Shown: piece by piece, positions 12,201-23,594 of the stretch
How the letters are laid out: every line of letters starts with the position of its first letter
Numbering within the stretch: position 1 is the stretch's first letter
Source of the DNA: Yamagishiella unicocca
Lineage: Eukaryota > Chlorophyta > Chlorophyceae > Chlamydomonadales > Volvocaceae
DNA: 64,000 nt
Direction: 5' to 3'
Assembly: GCA_003116995.1 (NCBI GenBank)
Contig: BDSL01000091.1
Location: 186,001 to 250,000 of the forward strand
Translations under genes and position numbers: made by a program
The notes under the pieces: generated by a model
The model's input: only the letters and a program-made list of their open reading frames with translations
What the model was told of the DNA's origin: nothing
Databases searched by the model: none

Positions 12201-13341
12201 CGGCGGGCGCTGGAGGGCAGGGAGCAGGTGCTGGGCGGCAGTCACGCGGAAACACTGGCCACGGTCCACGGCCTGGCGAGTATGCTGGCACGTCGCTGCA
12301 GGTACGAGGAAGCGGAGGCGCTCTTCCGGCGGGCGCTGGATGGCAGGGAGCAGGTGCTAGGCGGTAGCCACCTGGACACGGCCGCGACCGTCAGCGGCCT
12401 TGCGGGGCTGCTGTTGTCGCGTGGCAAGTACGATGAGGCGGAAGCGTTGTACCGTCGGGTGCTGGCCGACAGGAAGCGCGCGCTGGGTCCCAACCACCTC
12501 GATGTGCTGACGTCGACCCACGACCTAGCCAGCTTGCTGGTGTCGCGCGGCAAGTCCGACGAGGCTGAGGCGCTGTACCGTCGGGCGCTGGAGGGCAGGC
12601 AGCGGCTGCTGGGAATGCATCTAGACACGCTGGCGACGGTCAGCGGCCTGGCGACGCTGCTCGTCTACCGCGGCAAGTACGACGAGGCGGAGGTGCTGTA
12701 CCGTAGGGCGCTGGAGGGCAGGGAGCAGCTGCTGGGTTCCAACCACCCCGACACCCTAGCTTGCGTCAGCAGCCTGGCCGGGCTCATGGGCTCCTGCGGC
12801 AAGCCGGAGCTGCTGGAGCTGCTCCACACGCCGCGCCCGTCGTCGTTGATCAGCGGCAGCAGCAGCAGCGGCGGCGGTAAGACGGACACGGTGCTTGAGG
12901 GAAGCGAGCAGCCCGAGGCCTGGGGCTTCTCCAATGCGCTGCGGTCCAGGCCGCAGCGCACGCTGCAGCGGCGCGCGCGAGCCACTTCGGAGCGGCTGCT
13001 TGGCATCTACCAGTTCCTCAACCAGGCGCCGCCGTCCGCAGCGCAGTCCAACACGAGGGGGCTGTGGTCCGAGGAGCGGGCCGATGAAGCGGAATCACGC
13101 TATGAGCGGGAGATGAGGAAGCGCGAACACGCGGGCGGAGCATTTCGCGCCAGCGAGGACTCCTACATCAACGTGTGGTCCAGCCAGAAGCCGCCGCCGC
13201 AGCAGCAGCAGCAGCAGCTGCAGGAGCAGGGGCCGCAGCAGCAGCAGCCTCAGCAGCAGCAGGGGCCGCAGGGCAAGTACGACGCGGTTGACCCGCCGCT
13301 TGCGCTCAAGGGCAAATCCTTCGCCGTTGGCAGCACCACCG

Positions 13342-13376
<35 letters not shown>

Positions 13377-14102
13377 GCCACCACCGCCGGCGCCGGCGCC
13401 GTCAGCAACCGACTGGACGTGTTCCAACACGACCTTGTGCGGCGTTCCGCCTCCGTGTTGAACCCGCCGCTGCGCCAGTCCTACAACCTGATGTCCACAC
13501 CCCTCATCGTGTCGAGGCCGGGAGGCGTTGGGACGCGGCGCCCCGCGCCCCCATCGCCCTCCCAGGAGCCGCGGCTGCGGCGCTCGGACCCGGCCCCTCT
13601 CTCCGCGTGGCAGGTGCAGCGCGGCGAGCTGCAGCCGATCCATGCGGCGCTGCCCACTGCTGCGGCTGCGCAGGGATCAGGAGGTGCGGCGGCGGCTGCC
13701 AACGGTGCGGGTGCTATCGGTGCGGGCGATGACGCTCCCATGCGCCGCCCTGTGGGCAAGTCCGCGCTCTGCCAGCTGCTGGAGCAGCAGTCGGCGGCGG
13801 TGACAGGCAAGCAGAGGTCCAGCAGCAGCCCCATGCTGATGGGCATCGGAGTGAGGACCCTCGGGGCCGCCGGCGCTGGCGCCGCCGGTGCCGCCGGCGC
13901 TGGTGCCGCCGGGCGCCGGCCGGCCATGCAGCTCGCGTCCTGTCAGGCTTCCTCACAGGCGGGTGCGGCGTACACACTCCAGGGAAGGTCCGAGGCCCTG
14001 ATGGCTATCGGTGGGAGGGCAGGGGGCGGCGTGGTTCGGCTGCCGGAATTTTTTCTGAGGAGCGATCGCTCAGCTGTCGTGCTCACGGCCGAAGTGGCTT
14101 GA
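9213..14102 (+). CDS. TIR/HET-like domain plus TPR-array protein (kinesin-light-chain-like TPRs)
   Basis: Three exons: 9213-9641, 10141-10353 and 10680-14102, all junctions phase 0 with GT/AG, giving 1354 residues. The N-terminus could instead begin at a splice acceptor at 9282. Residues 88-190 carry FFFVSHGWAQPF, VYVWLDMFAINQHADAE (created exactly by the first splice) and SRIWCLYEAW. This pattern is widespread in chlorophycean TPR proteins and resembles the D-x-x-x-INQ and W-C-x-x-E signatures of HET/TIR-type domains. Residues about 278-910 are roughly fifteen 42-residue TPRs of the type TLASVSGLALLLVSRGKYDE followed by AESLYRRALEGREQ, forming a superhelical protein-binding scaffold. The tail is disordered: a glutamine run (CAG-type codons), ATT/TTA repeats and Ala-Gly repeats. 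The 9642-10140 intron contains a GGT microsatellite. Function is unknown. Domain order resembles sensor-scaffold proteins, but partner and activity are inference. Confidence 0.85.
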
Positions 14103-17029
14103 GGCGTCATTATGTTTCCACACGGCCCATGTGCCTTGAAGACTGCTTTTATTTCGTGGTTGGGCTTCATATTTGGGCTTCATGATTTTGCTTTATGCCT
14201 GAAAAGAGGTGGCGGAAAGAGACATGATGGGGCAAGGGGGGATGTGCGTTTGCGGCGGCCGTGTGCTCCCGTGTGTGTGTTTTGTATTCGCGTGCTCTTT
14301 ACGGCACAAACCCAACGCAATCGTGACGAATAACCGGCCCCTGTACGGCCGTCCGAATGGCGAAAAGGGCAAATTTTGCTTCGTGTTTGCTACATGTGTT
14401 TTACTGCCGAAGGCAACAGGACTCTGCTGAAATGGTTTCCCTCAAGGTTACGCCGCTGGATGTGTTGCCCAAAGGGCTGCTGAATGCGGTGCCCAAAGGG
14501 CGACACCCGTTCGCTCTTATCATTTGCAGCTGCTGGACCGGAGGGGTTTCCGTGGGTTCGACGTCACGCCCTGCCGGCTAAAGGCCCAGGTGCGTGAGGG
14601 CCTTATGCCCAGACACAATCACGGGATATTGCAAAGGACACCGTTAATCTATGGGTTTCAACTATCACTCCAACGCCAGTGCGGATGGTTTGGGATGAAC
14701 CGTCGTCGAAGTGGTGCCAGATGGGCCCTTTGCGCGCGCCTCGAGTGTGCAGGCTGTGCGGGCCCGATCGTCCACGGACTGCGATTCAGAGGTTCTTGGT
14801 TGGTGGCTCCACCCGCCCCTCCGAAGTAGGGGAGGTGCTGGAGGTGGAGGTGTTGAGGAGGTGGAGGTGCTGGAAACGCACACAGCCGCGCGCTCACCCT
14901 GGCATCGTCGGGCCTTGCTTTCGGCTTGATTGTCAAACGTTGGTCAAATGTTGTCGTACTATCGTACGGTTGTCCCTTGTGGGACTTCGGAGGCAAAATC
15001 GCCCATGTGGACGAAGCTGCATTCAGCCGGGGGTATGTTGCTCTGCGATAACACAGAGCGAAAAAGTTGGAGGGGATGCCGTCGGCTTGTGTCACGTGCT
15101 AGTCTGGCGTCCCTAAATGTTAACAAACCCCAGCCCGCCGTTGACGCGGGGATACGGGGAAAAGGGACACCGCCAATGCGCAAGAATGGTTGACCGTTGG
15201 GAGCTACCGTTAGTAGTCCAAAACATCAGGTTGACTACTAGCTGGACGACTTTCAGTCGTCGAGTCGATGAACAAGGAACTCGGTTCGCGTCAATATCTT
15301 GACGGAGCTGGACAACGTGTGTGTCGCGTTTCACTGAAAGACGAATTATGGCTTCGGGGCTTGTTTTGCTGTTGGACTTTGGCGGGGTTGAGCTTTGATT
15401 GGGGCGGAACGCCGTGCCTTTCGGGGAGGAGCAGTTTTTTAACGCTGTCTCGCGCGTCCGCAAAATTCATAATTACGACCTAAATCCTCACAAATTTTGT
15501 GCCGTGGCTGGACTGGCCCGGGGGGAAGTTTTCCATTTGGTGTGCTGGCGGGAGTCGCATGAGAGAACGCGCGGTACGTGAAGAGATCAATTAATTGCGA
15601 GCGCTGCCAGCGTAGCTGGCGTTGCCGGCGAGCGCGAGGAGGGCTGGTTTGGAGTCGCGAGCACGAGGAGGGCTGGTTTTGAGTTGCGACCACGGCTCAT
15701 GCACGGTTCGCCAGCCAAATTGTTGAGTTTGAAAGGTTTGGCGAAGGAAAACTTCCGAAATGAGCGTATGAGCATGGCCCAGGATGGCGCCAAATTCGAG
15801 AGCTTCCTGAATTGTTTTGTATGTTGCCCTCAGTCATCGGGCGAACGTCTGGTGGGCTAGATCGCGTGGCCAGCGCGGCCCACACCTCCTTCGCCCGGGG
15901 ATCGACCCGGGCCTGTGGAGCCACCTGCCGACTCGTCTTAACTCCAAGATATGCGTCATAACACGGATACTGCTTTTTTGATAGGATGAAGCGTTTAGAT
16001 CGGCATGCGGCGCGCGCTGCTGCCGGCCGCTGTTGTAATTTTGTCATTCACGGCTGAACGCTGGTTCGCGTCCCGTCGGAAGGGGCAATCGCCGAGCAGC
16101 CTGTGTCTTGTTGTTATAGGATTATTGAAGTATTATTGAAAACTCTTAATGAACTGATTACCGGTTTCAGCGTGCTGGCTGTCTGACCGGGCTGGGCCCG
16201 TGCAAGCCAGCCAGCGTGGGAACCCTTATTACGTCCCTGCTGAATGCCCGGCATCAGAAACGTACGACTTGGAAACACGCCCTATGGCATAAACGCGTCG
16301 GTTATGGGTCGTTTTGGCTTACCGAGGGGGTCGGTTATCGGGTGGGTCGGTCAGTCTTCGGTAAATGGGCGTTAAACCCCGCGTGTGGGTGACCGAGTGC
16401 AAGCGAGGGTAACCCAACCAAGTGTGTATGCATAGCAGAATTAAAAGCAGCACCCTAAAACCCTAAACCCTAAAAGCAACCCATCCATAACCTACGAATG
16501 GACTAATAACGCATATAAGCAATTATATGTTTGATATAATTGCCGGCGTGCGCTTTGAACTGGTCACTTGAACATGGCACCATCACTCCGCCGTCAGCAA
16601 GGGTTTTAGGGTCCAGCAGATGATTTCCACGAAGCCCGACTTATCTCTGCAACCACAATGCGTTGAGGTACAACGTGCGTTGTGCGGGATTATTCGGGGG
16701 CATTGGGATTCGGGGTCACGCAGGGGGCTGGGCGGGGTGGCTGGCTGGCTGCCTGCCTGGAAATATCTGCGTTTGGAGGGGGGATCTAGTCGAGGTATGT
16801 ACGAGGTACTAGGTGCGGCGGTGACTCACGCGGCAGGGAATGTGCGGGGGGGCGGGGCCTGTGGGGCTAAGGGAGGAGTTCGCGGGGCAGGGTTTTTTAA
16901 AGAGAATCCGCATGGGGGGAAGCAAGGTGCTAGTGGGCCATGGGCTACATGTTGGGAAAGCGCCTGCGGAACTTATGCGTGTTGAATGCACACTAGGGGG
17001 CCAATTCCCGTGCACCATGGGCTGTGGCT
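14103..17029. other. No recognisable gene; minor tandem duplication
   Basis: Only short overlapping frames. A diverged duplication of about 30 bp (GAGGAGGGCTGGTTT motif) occurs at 15635-15690. The first part, to about 14.5 kb, is probably the 3' untranslated region of the TPR gene. Confidence 0.4.
16453..16475. repeat. Interstitial telomere-like tract
   Basis: CCCTAAAA, CCCTAAA and CCCTAAAA in a row, the reverse of TTTTAGGG/TTTAGGG. A short matching GTTTTAGGG lies at 16604-16613. It is far too short to be a chromosome end, and is consistent with a healed break or chance capture. Confidence 0.8.
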
Positions 17030-17100
17030 GTTACAGTTACAGTGGGTTCCAGACCGAGAGGTAGAACCATCGGGCACATCGCCTGACACTGAGAAAGACG
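17030..17100 (-). repeat. Dispersed repeat part A, short copy
   Basis: Reads GTTACAGTGGGTTCCAGACC then GAGAGGTAGAACCATCGGGC and a CATCGCCTGACACTGAG end. It is a 70-bp version of the block at 5297-5440. Confidence 0.85.
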
Positions 17101-17549
17101 GCTTGTGTCGTGGCGCTAGGATGTGGAATGGTATGTGTGAGTCATGGGCTCCATTGCGCCACGGAAAAATATGCATCCGTCCATTATCGGTCGATCGCTC
17201 GTCAATTTACCTGTATGGGAATACCATCGATGATGATCTTCGGAGACCAGATAGATAGGGATCGGGTGATGCCGCTCTCGCCACTCTCATCGGACCGGAA
17301 CCAGCAGGGAGCACAGCAGCAGGGAGCTGGTGATTCCCGCGCATGCGGATCCCTACCTCCTGCACCATCCAGACGTTCCTCGGCTACAAATTGGGGGTTA
17401 CGACCACAGTTTCCAACCGTTTGGGGTTATCAGGGGTTCCAGACCCCTTGCTTGGTTAAACTCCCTGGGACATACACCAGAAAGGCTGGGATGCAGTGGG
17501 GCCTCGGCATCCTTTCTTGCGGGTTGTCGCCAGTCGCCTTGTGTGCGGG

Positions 17550-17973
17550 GGACCGGCTGAGGTACTGGTGGATTCGTGATCGGCCCGGGTTGTCTTGGGG
17601 AGCGGGGTTTCCCGTGCTTCATACTCTCGGGCTCTATAGGCGTGTTGAGCCCTGCTAGGGGTCCGTGCCTTATGGGATGAGAGGTGGCTGGTTCCGATGT
17701 TTGCATCGTTGCGGCGCTTCACTGGTTCGTCGGGTGCTGGGCTGTTAGGTTGGTTGGTGGCCAGTTCCTGATAGGGGAGCCTCTAGTGCAAATTCCCCCT
17801 GGGGTGTTGGCTGCTGCTCTGTGGGCCTACAGCCTGTCGATTTGGTGTTCTGGTGGTTTGCCTTTGTTCCGGTGCAGGTCGGTTTTTTTTCCTCCGTCTT
17901 GTTCAGTGTCCGGCGATGCGCCCGATGGTTCTACCTCTTGGTCTGGAACCAACTGTAACCGTTACAACAACCA
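17550..17973 (+). repeat. Dispersed repeat part A, longest copy
   Basis: Begins near GGTACTGGTGGATTCGTGAT, passes GCGGCGCTTCACTGGTTCGT and AGTGCAAATTCCCC, and ends GTTCTACCTCTTGGTCTGGA with TGTAACCGTTACAACAAC. The first 260 bp are shared with 37040-37310 and the last 250 bp with the reverse strand of 5297-5550. No reverse-transcriptase or transposase frame is visible in it. Confidence 0.85.
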
Positions 17974-18155
17974 GGTCGGGAAGACGGAACTTGCATACAG
18001 CAGTGCTGACATAAGTGCGTGCGTGCTGAGGGAGAGCTCGGTGCGATCGCGATATCCCCGAGTGCTCTCAGGGATCTCAACACATCTACAGCGGGACCTA
18101 TATGTCAGGTCGGGAGGTAGGGATCGGATCTTATTCACCAAAGCGTATCCTTGTC

Positions 18156-21100
18156 GCCTACGCCTGAGTGCGTGAAGAGCGCCCACCTGTCCACCACCTG
18201 TCCTCAGCAGACTCTAATGCAAGCAATCCGAAGCGGCAAGCGTGCGTATGCGAGCTTAGGTGGCTTGGCTCGCGCGTGGGTGTAGAGAGCGAGTGTCTCG
18301 CGGGTGCAGCAGGGTGACAGCAGGGGCCAAGCAAAAGGTGCTCCGACAGATCGTCACCAGGGATTCGCACGTGGTCCCCCACCGTACTACTGATCTGGCC
18401 CAATGGTGCTTACGTGCCCAGTGCTGATGGGATGGTATGAACGATCCATGACATTATAGCACTTCGCGAGGCAGTTGTGCGTTCGGGTCCATCCATTCGT
18501 CGGTGCAGCAACGGTAGTTACCGGGTGCCCCACTTGTGGGCAAGTAGGTTTGTGGTTGAACCTGCTGGTCGAGGTTGTCGTTGATGGGGGTGGAGATACA
18601 GAGCTTATGACACGGTCAGGTGTCGTACCCCAGCGTCGGGGTCCTGTAACGCAAGGAATTTTTTTTTTTTAACGGGCCTACGCCTGAGTGCATGAGGAGC
18701 GCCCACCTGTCCACCACCTGTCCATCCTCAACAGACTCCAATGCAAGCAATCCGAATCGGCAAGCGTGCGTATGCGAGCTTAGGTGGCTTGGCCGTGGCT
18801 CGCGCGTGGGTGTAGAGAGCGAGTGTCTCGCGGGTGCAGCAGGGTGACAGCAGGGGCCAAGCAAAAGGTGCTCCGACAGATCGTCACCAGGGATTCGCAC
18901 GTGGTCCCCCACCGTACTACTGATCTGGCCCAATGGTGCTTACGTGCCCAGTGCTGATGGGATGGGCGGTTTTCACCATGGTATGAACGATCCATGACAT
19001 TATAGCACTTCGCGACGCAGTTGTGCGTTCAGGTCCATCCATTCGTCGGTGCAGCAACGGGCCTACGCCTGAGTGCGTGAGGAGCGCCCACCTGTCCACC
19101 ACCTGTCCTCAGCAGACTCCAATGCAAGCAATCCGAAGCGGCAAGCGTGCGTATGCGAGCTTAGGTGGCTTGGCTCGCGCGTGGGTGTAGAGAGCGAGTG
19201 TCTCGCGGGAGCAGCAGCAGGGTGACAGCAGGGGCCAAGCAAAAGGTGCTCCGACAGATCGTCACCAGGGATTCGCACGTGGTCCCCCACCGTACTACTG
19301 ATCTGGCCCAATGGTGCTTACGTGCCCAGTGCTGATGGGATGGGCGGTTTTCACCATGGTATGAACGATCCATGACATTATAGCACTTCGCGAGGCACTT
19401 GTGCGTTCGGGTCCATCCATTCGTCGGTGCAGCAACGGGCCTACGCCTGAGTGCGTGAAGAGCGCCCACCTGTCCACCACCTGTCCTCAGCAGACTCTAA
19501 TGCAAGCAATCCGAAGCGGCAAGCGTGCGTATGCGAGCTTAGGTGGCTTGGCTCGCGCGTGGGTGTAGAGAGCGAGTGTCTCGCTCGCGGGAGCAGCAGC
19601 AGGGTGACAGCAGGGGCCAAGCAAAAGGTGCTCCGACAGATCGTCACCAGGGATTCGCACGTGGTCCCCCACCGTACTACTGATCTGGCCCAATGGTGCT
19701 TACGTGCCCAGTGCTGATGGGATGGGCGGTTTTCACCATGGTATGAACTATCCATGACATTATAGCACTTCGCGAGGCACTTGTGCATGCGTTCGGGTCC
19801 ATCCATTCGTCGGTGCAGCAACGGGCCTACGCCTGAGTGCGTGAAGAGCGCCCACCTGTCCACCACCTGTCCTCAGCAGACTCTAATGCAAGCAATCCGA
19901 AGCGGCAAGCGTGCGTATGCGAGCTTAGGTGGCTTGGCTCGCGCGTGGGTGTAGAGAGCGAGTGTCTCGCGGGAGCAGCAGCAGGGTGACAGCAGGGGCC
20001 AAGCAAAAGGTGCTCCGACAGATCGTCACCAGGGATTCGCACGTGGTCCCCCACCGTACTACTGATCTGGCCCAATGGTGCTTACGTGCCCAGTGCTGAT
20101 GGGATGGGCGGTTTTCACCATGGTATGAACGATCCATGACATTATAGCACTTCGCGAGGCACTTGTGCGTTCGGGTCCATCCATTCGTCGGTGCAGCAAC
20201 GGGCCTACGCCTGAGTGCGTGAAGAGCGCCCACCTGTCCACCACCTGTCCTCAGCAGACTCTAATGCAAGCAATCCGAAGCGGCAAGCGTGCGTATGCGA
20301 GCTTAGGTGGCTTGGCTCGCGCGTGGGTGTAGAGAGCGAGTGTCTCGCGGGAGCAGCAGCAGGGTGACAGCAGGGGCCAAGCAAAAGGTGCTCCGACAGA
20401 TCGTCACCAGGGATTCGCACGTGGTCCCCCACCGTACTACTGATCTGGCCCAATGGTGCTTACGTGCCCAGTGCTGATGGGATGGGCGGTTTTCACCATG
20501 GTATGAACGATCCATGACATTATAGCACTTCGCGAGGCACTTGTGCGTTCGGGTCCATCCATTCGTCGGTGCAGCAACGGGCCTACGCCTGAGTGCATGA
20601 AGAGCGCCCACCTGTCCACCACCTGTCCTCAGCAGACTCCAATGCAAGCAATCCGAAGCGGCAAGCGTGCGTATGCGAGCTTAGGTGGCTTGGCTCGCGC
20701 GTGGGTGTAGAGAGCGAGTGTCTCGCGGGAGCAGCAGCAGGGTGACAGCAGGGGCCAAGCAAAAGGTGCTCCGACAGATCGTCACCAGGGATTCGCACGT
20801 GGTCCCCCACCGTACTACTGATCTGGCCCAATGGTGCTTACGTGCCCAGTGCTGATGGGATGGGCGGTTTTCACCATGGTATGAACGATCCATGACATTA
20901 TAGCACTTCGCGAGGCACTTGTGCGTTCGGGTCCATCCATTCGTCGGTGCAGCAACGGGCCTACGCCTGAGTGCGTGAAGAGCGCCCACCTGTCCACCAC
21001 CTGTCCTCAGCAGACTCTAATGCAAGCAATCCGAAGCGGCAAGCGTGCGTATGCGAGCTTAGGTGGCTTGGCTCGCGCGTGGGTGTAGAGAGCGAGTGTC

Positions 21101-21841
21101 TCGCGGGAGCAGCAGCAGGGTGACAGCAGGGGCCAAGCAAAAGGTGCTCCGACAGATCGTCACCAGGGATTCGCACGTGGTCCCCCACCGTACTACTGAT
21201 CTGGCCCAATGGTGCTTACGTGCCCAGTGCTGATGGGATGGGCGGTTTTCACCATGGTATGAACGATCCATGACATTATAGCACTTCGCGAGGCACTTGT
21301 GCGTTCGGGTCCATCCATTCGTCGGTGCAGCAACGGGCCTACGCCTGAGTGCATGAAGAGCGCCCACCTGTCCACCACCTGTCCTCAGCAGACTCCAATG
21401 CAAGCAATCCGAAGCGGCAAGCGTGCGTATGCGAGCTTAGGTGGCTTGGCTCGCGCGTGGGTGTAGAGAGCGCGCGAGTGCCTCGCGGGTGCAGCAGGGT
21501 GACAGCAGGGGCCAAGCAAAAGGTGCTCCGACAGATCGTCACCAGGGATTCGCACGTGGTCCCCCACCGTACTACTGATCTGGCCCAATGGTGCTTACGT
21601 GCCCAGTGCTGATGGGATGGGCGGTTTTCACCATGGTATGAACGATCCATGACATTATAGCACTTCGCGAGGCACTTGTGCGTTCGGGTCCATCCATTCG
21701 TCGGTGCAGCGACGGGCCTGCCTACGCCTTAGTGCGTGAGGAGCGCCCACCTGTCCACAACCTGTCCGCAGCAGACTCCAAGCAATCCGAAGCGGCCAAG
21801 CGTGTGTATGCGAGCTTAGGTGGCTTGGCTCGCGCGTGGGT
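18156..21841. repeat. 378-bp satellite array, about 9.5 copies
   Basis: Copies start with GCCTACGCCTGAGTGCGTGA near 18156, 18674, 19062, 19440, 19826, 20204, 20582, 20960, 21338 and 21717. Most units are exactly 378 bp; a few carry 4-8 bp additions (for example a doubled CTCG near 19582 and a doubled GCAT near 19787). The first unit lacks about 20 bp and holds a 157-bp insertion. The last is truncated and runs into the exon at 21976. Adjacent copies are almost identical, so homogenisation is recent. Because 378 is divisible by three, the same 60-100-codon minus-strand frames recur in each unit. They are interrupted by stops, and I regard them as non-coding. Confidence 0.95.
18514..18670 (+). 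mobile_element. 157-bp insertion with a T-run end inside one satellite unit
   Basis: Comparison with the other nine units shows an extra block starting GTAGTTACCGGGTGCCCC and ending in a run of twelve T. It is flanked by AACG on both sides (18510-18513 and 18671-18674), consistent with a 4-bp target duplication and a short retro-inserted element (SINE-like) or a transcript inserted by retrotransposon machinery. The TAGTTACCGGG start loosely resembles a pol III A box, but I see no convincing B box. Confidence 0.65.
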
Positions 21842-21975
21842 GCGTTGCTTTGGGACGCTCTTTGCTGCCTAAGACCTTTGTCCTGAGAGGACTGCATGCG
21901 TGTATGGTCCAGTTCTTTGTCAGGATGGAGCTGCTGACCCCTTTTTCCGCCGCCATGTATACTGTACCACCGCAG

Positions 21976-22166
21976 GCACCATTCCCCTCGCCTTCACCAC
22001 CTCCAATATCTTGCGCGTCTTCTTTGCGCTCATCTTCGGTACCATCATCTTCGCGCTACTGGTGGGCCTGATGCTCATGCCCGTGATCTTCAGCCTGGTG
22101 GGGCCGGATCCGCTGAAACGCGGCGACAAGGCTGTGGCTGGTGGCCAGTTCCGCGGCAGGAGTTGA
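21976..22166 (+). pseudogene. Orphan last exon of a Patched/NPC1-type RND transporter
   Basis: A CGCAG acceptor at 21971-21975 opens a phase-1 exon reading GTIPLAFTTSNILRVFFALI, then FGTIIFALLVGLMLMPVIFS, LVGPDP and a short basic tail ending at TGA. This is the final transmembrane helix of the sterol-sensing/RND superfamily (NPC1, Patched, Dispatched), where the motif FHGLVFLPVLLSLIGP is diagnostic. These are 12-helix membrane transporters of sterols or lipids. Nothing upstream encodes the remaining helices: the exon sits 135 bp after the 378-bp satellite. Either the satellite fills a very long intron and the rest lies far upstream, or the exon was captured without its gene. The frame itself is undamaged. 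Confidence 0.75.
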
Positions 22167-22771
22167 GCAGCGTTCGGGGGGCGAAGCCCAACGCAAGGGT
22201 GTTAATATGGTTTAACGCTTGCGTAATTGTTTCACATACCGTTGTCATGAAATTGAATCGGCCGGGAATGCCGCGTGTCGAAGTGAGCGAGGGTGCGAGG
22301 GCGGTGTCCAATCCGCCGTGACACCGCCGTAATGGCTGGCGTGCAGGATGTCGGATGTCCCGGGTAGTAGTAACTGTTACAGTGGGTGTAGAGGCGCGTA
22401 CGTTGCCACTCTGTAAGATGGCTCACATTGTTTAATGCCAGCATGCCCTGCGAGATTCCGAGGATCACGGTCCGATTCGGTTACATGCGGGCAGTTTTCC
22501 CTGAATTGTTGGGCGCCAAGCGCGCGTGCGTGGTGTAGAGCCAGCAGCAGCCACGAGGTACAGTGCGTGATGCATGGCATGATATGTGGTACGTACAACA
22601 AACAATAGGCAGGGTGCGTGATGCGTGATGTCGATATGTACAACAGACGTTTGAAAGCCAGCAGGCAAGACTAGCATTACACGGTGATCGATATGTACAA
22701 CAGACGTTTGAAAGCCAGCAGGCAAGACTAGCATTACACGGTGATCGTGAACAAGCGTCTATATTTACAGC
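22167..22771. other. Intergenic, with a 57-bp perfect duplication
   Basis: No gene is visible. It carries a GTAACTGTTACAGTGGGTG remnant of the part A repeat at 22370-22390 and the direct duplication described separately. Confidence 0.5.
22631..22744. repeat. Two perfect 57-bp direct copies
   Basis: 22631-22687 and 22688-22744 are identical, starting TCGATATGTACAACAGACGT and ending TTACACGGTGA. This is a recent local duplication. Confidence 0.95.
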
Positions 22772-23275
22772 CTAGGCGCCCCTCGAGGGTGTCAACAACT
22801 CACAGGGTGATGACGGCCCTGGCTGATCTGATGCCGCAATGGTGGCCCCGTCAGGGTGTTCACGAGGATTGTCGGCATCTTGTGGGGCCCCTGAACAGCC
22901 AGGATGCGCCCGCGTAGAGGCGCTAAGCACCATGTTCACGGCTGACTGCAGCGACTGCACCCCAAGCAGCAGTGACGGCGGCAGCTGATGGGACTCATCC
23001 ACCACGATGACCTTGGTCCCATGCATGCGGTCCTTCACTTCGTGGCTCGAGTACCCGTATAGCGACTTGGACTGCCCGTCGTCAGCCACGTAGTGCAAGG
23101 TGGACACCACGCACCGCTCTTTCCTGGCCATCCTGCTGAGCAGACCTATTTGCCCTGGTGCCGTAAGGACACTGTGCTCGAGCCGTGCCGCACGCGCCAG
23201 GGGGTTAAAGCCGATGATGCGGCCTTTGCCGCCCGGGAGTCTCTGACCGTTTGGAGCACGTGCCACTGCACGCAT
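22772..23275 (-). CDS. Fragment resembling a PIF1-type/SF1 helicase motor
   Basis: A 167-codon frame contains HSVLTAPGQIGLLSRM, CVVSTLHYVADD and GTKVIVVDESHQLPPSLL. The order (T-A-P segment, S-T-L-H segment, then a hydrophobic Walker B VIVVDE) follows SF1 helicases such as PIF1, where TAPTG, TIHS and IIDE occur in that order. A proper Walker A loop is not visible. Flanking minus-strand frames at 23298-23489 and 23595-23842 (the latter acidic, with a good GTATGAG donor at its end) may be further exons of the same gene. The family call is tentative. It could be a decayed chromosomal helicase or part of a transposon. Confidence 0.35.
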   Translation of the reverse strand: MRAVARAPNGQRLPGGKGRIIGFNPLARAARLEHSVLTAPGQIGLLSRMARKERCVVSTLHYVADDGQSKSLYGYSSHEVKDRMHGTKVIVVDESHQLPPSLLLGVQSLQSAVNMVLSASTRAHPGCSGAPQDADNPREHPDGATIAASDQPGPSSPCELLTPSRGA

Positions 23276-23594
23276 TCGTGTGGGTGTGGGGGGGGCATCA
23301 TGATAACATTAAGTTCACCCGCACGTATCTAACAGAATAGCAAATTGGCGTTAGCATCGAACACAGGATCTTACTTTGCTTCTGCTGAGCTGTTTTCTGA
23401 GCGGCCTCCATGGCTGCAGCAAAGTCTTCCATGCCGGGATCGTCTGGCGCGCATCCAGCCTTTGGAGTGGACGACGCCAGTCGCGTCAACCGGGCGTCTC
23501 CATTTGTCCTATGATCCCGAGTTCCTGCGATACCAATTCCTGAATTGATAAGATCGCTGGCGTCCGCGACATTTGTAAGTGAGAAAACTCATAC

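Noticed and set aside
16020..16110. Possible tRNA gene (GGTTCGCGTCCC resembles a B box)
   Set aside because: No A box or acceptor-stem pairing could be built at the right distance.
18158..21650. Recurring 61-, 82- and 102-codon frames in the satellite
   Set aside because: They recur because the unit is 378 bp and copies are almost identical. Frames overlap each other on the same strand and match no family.
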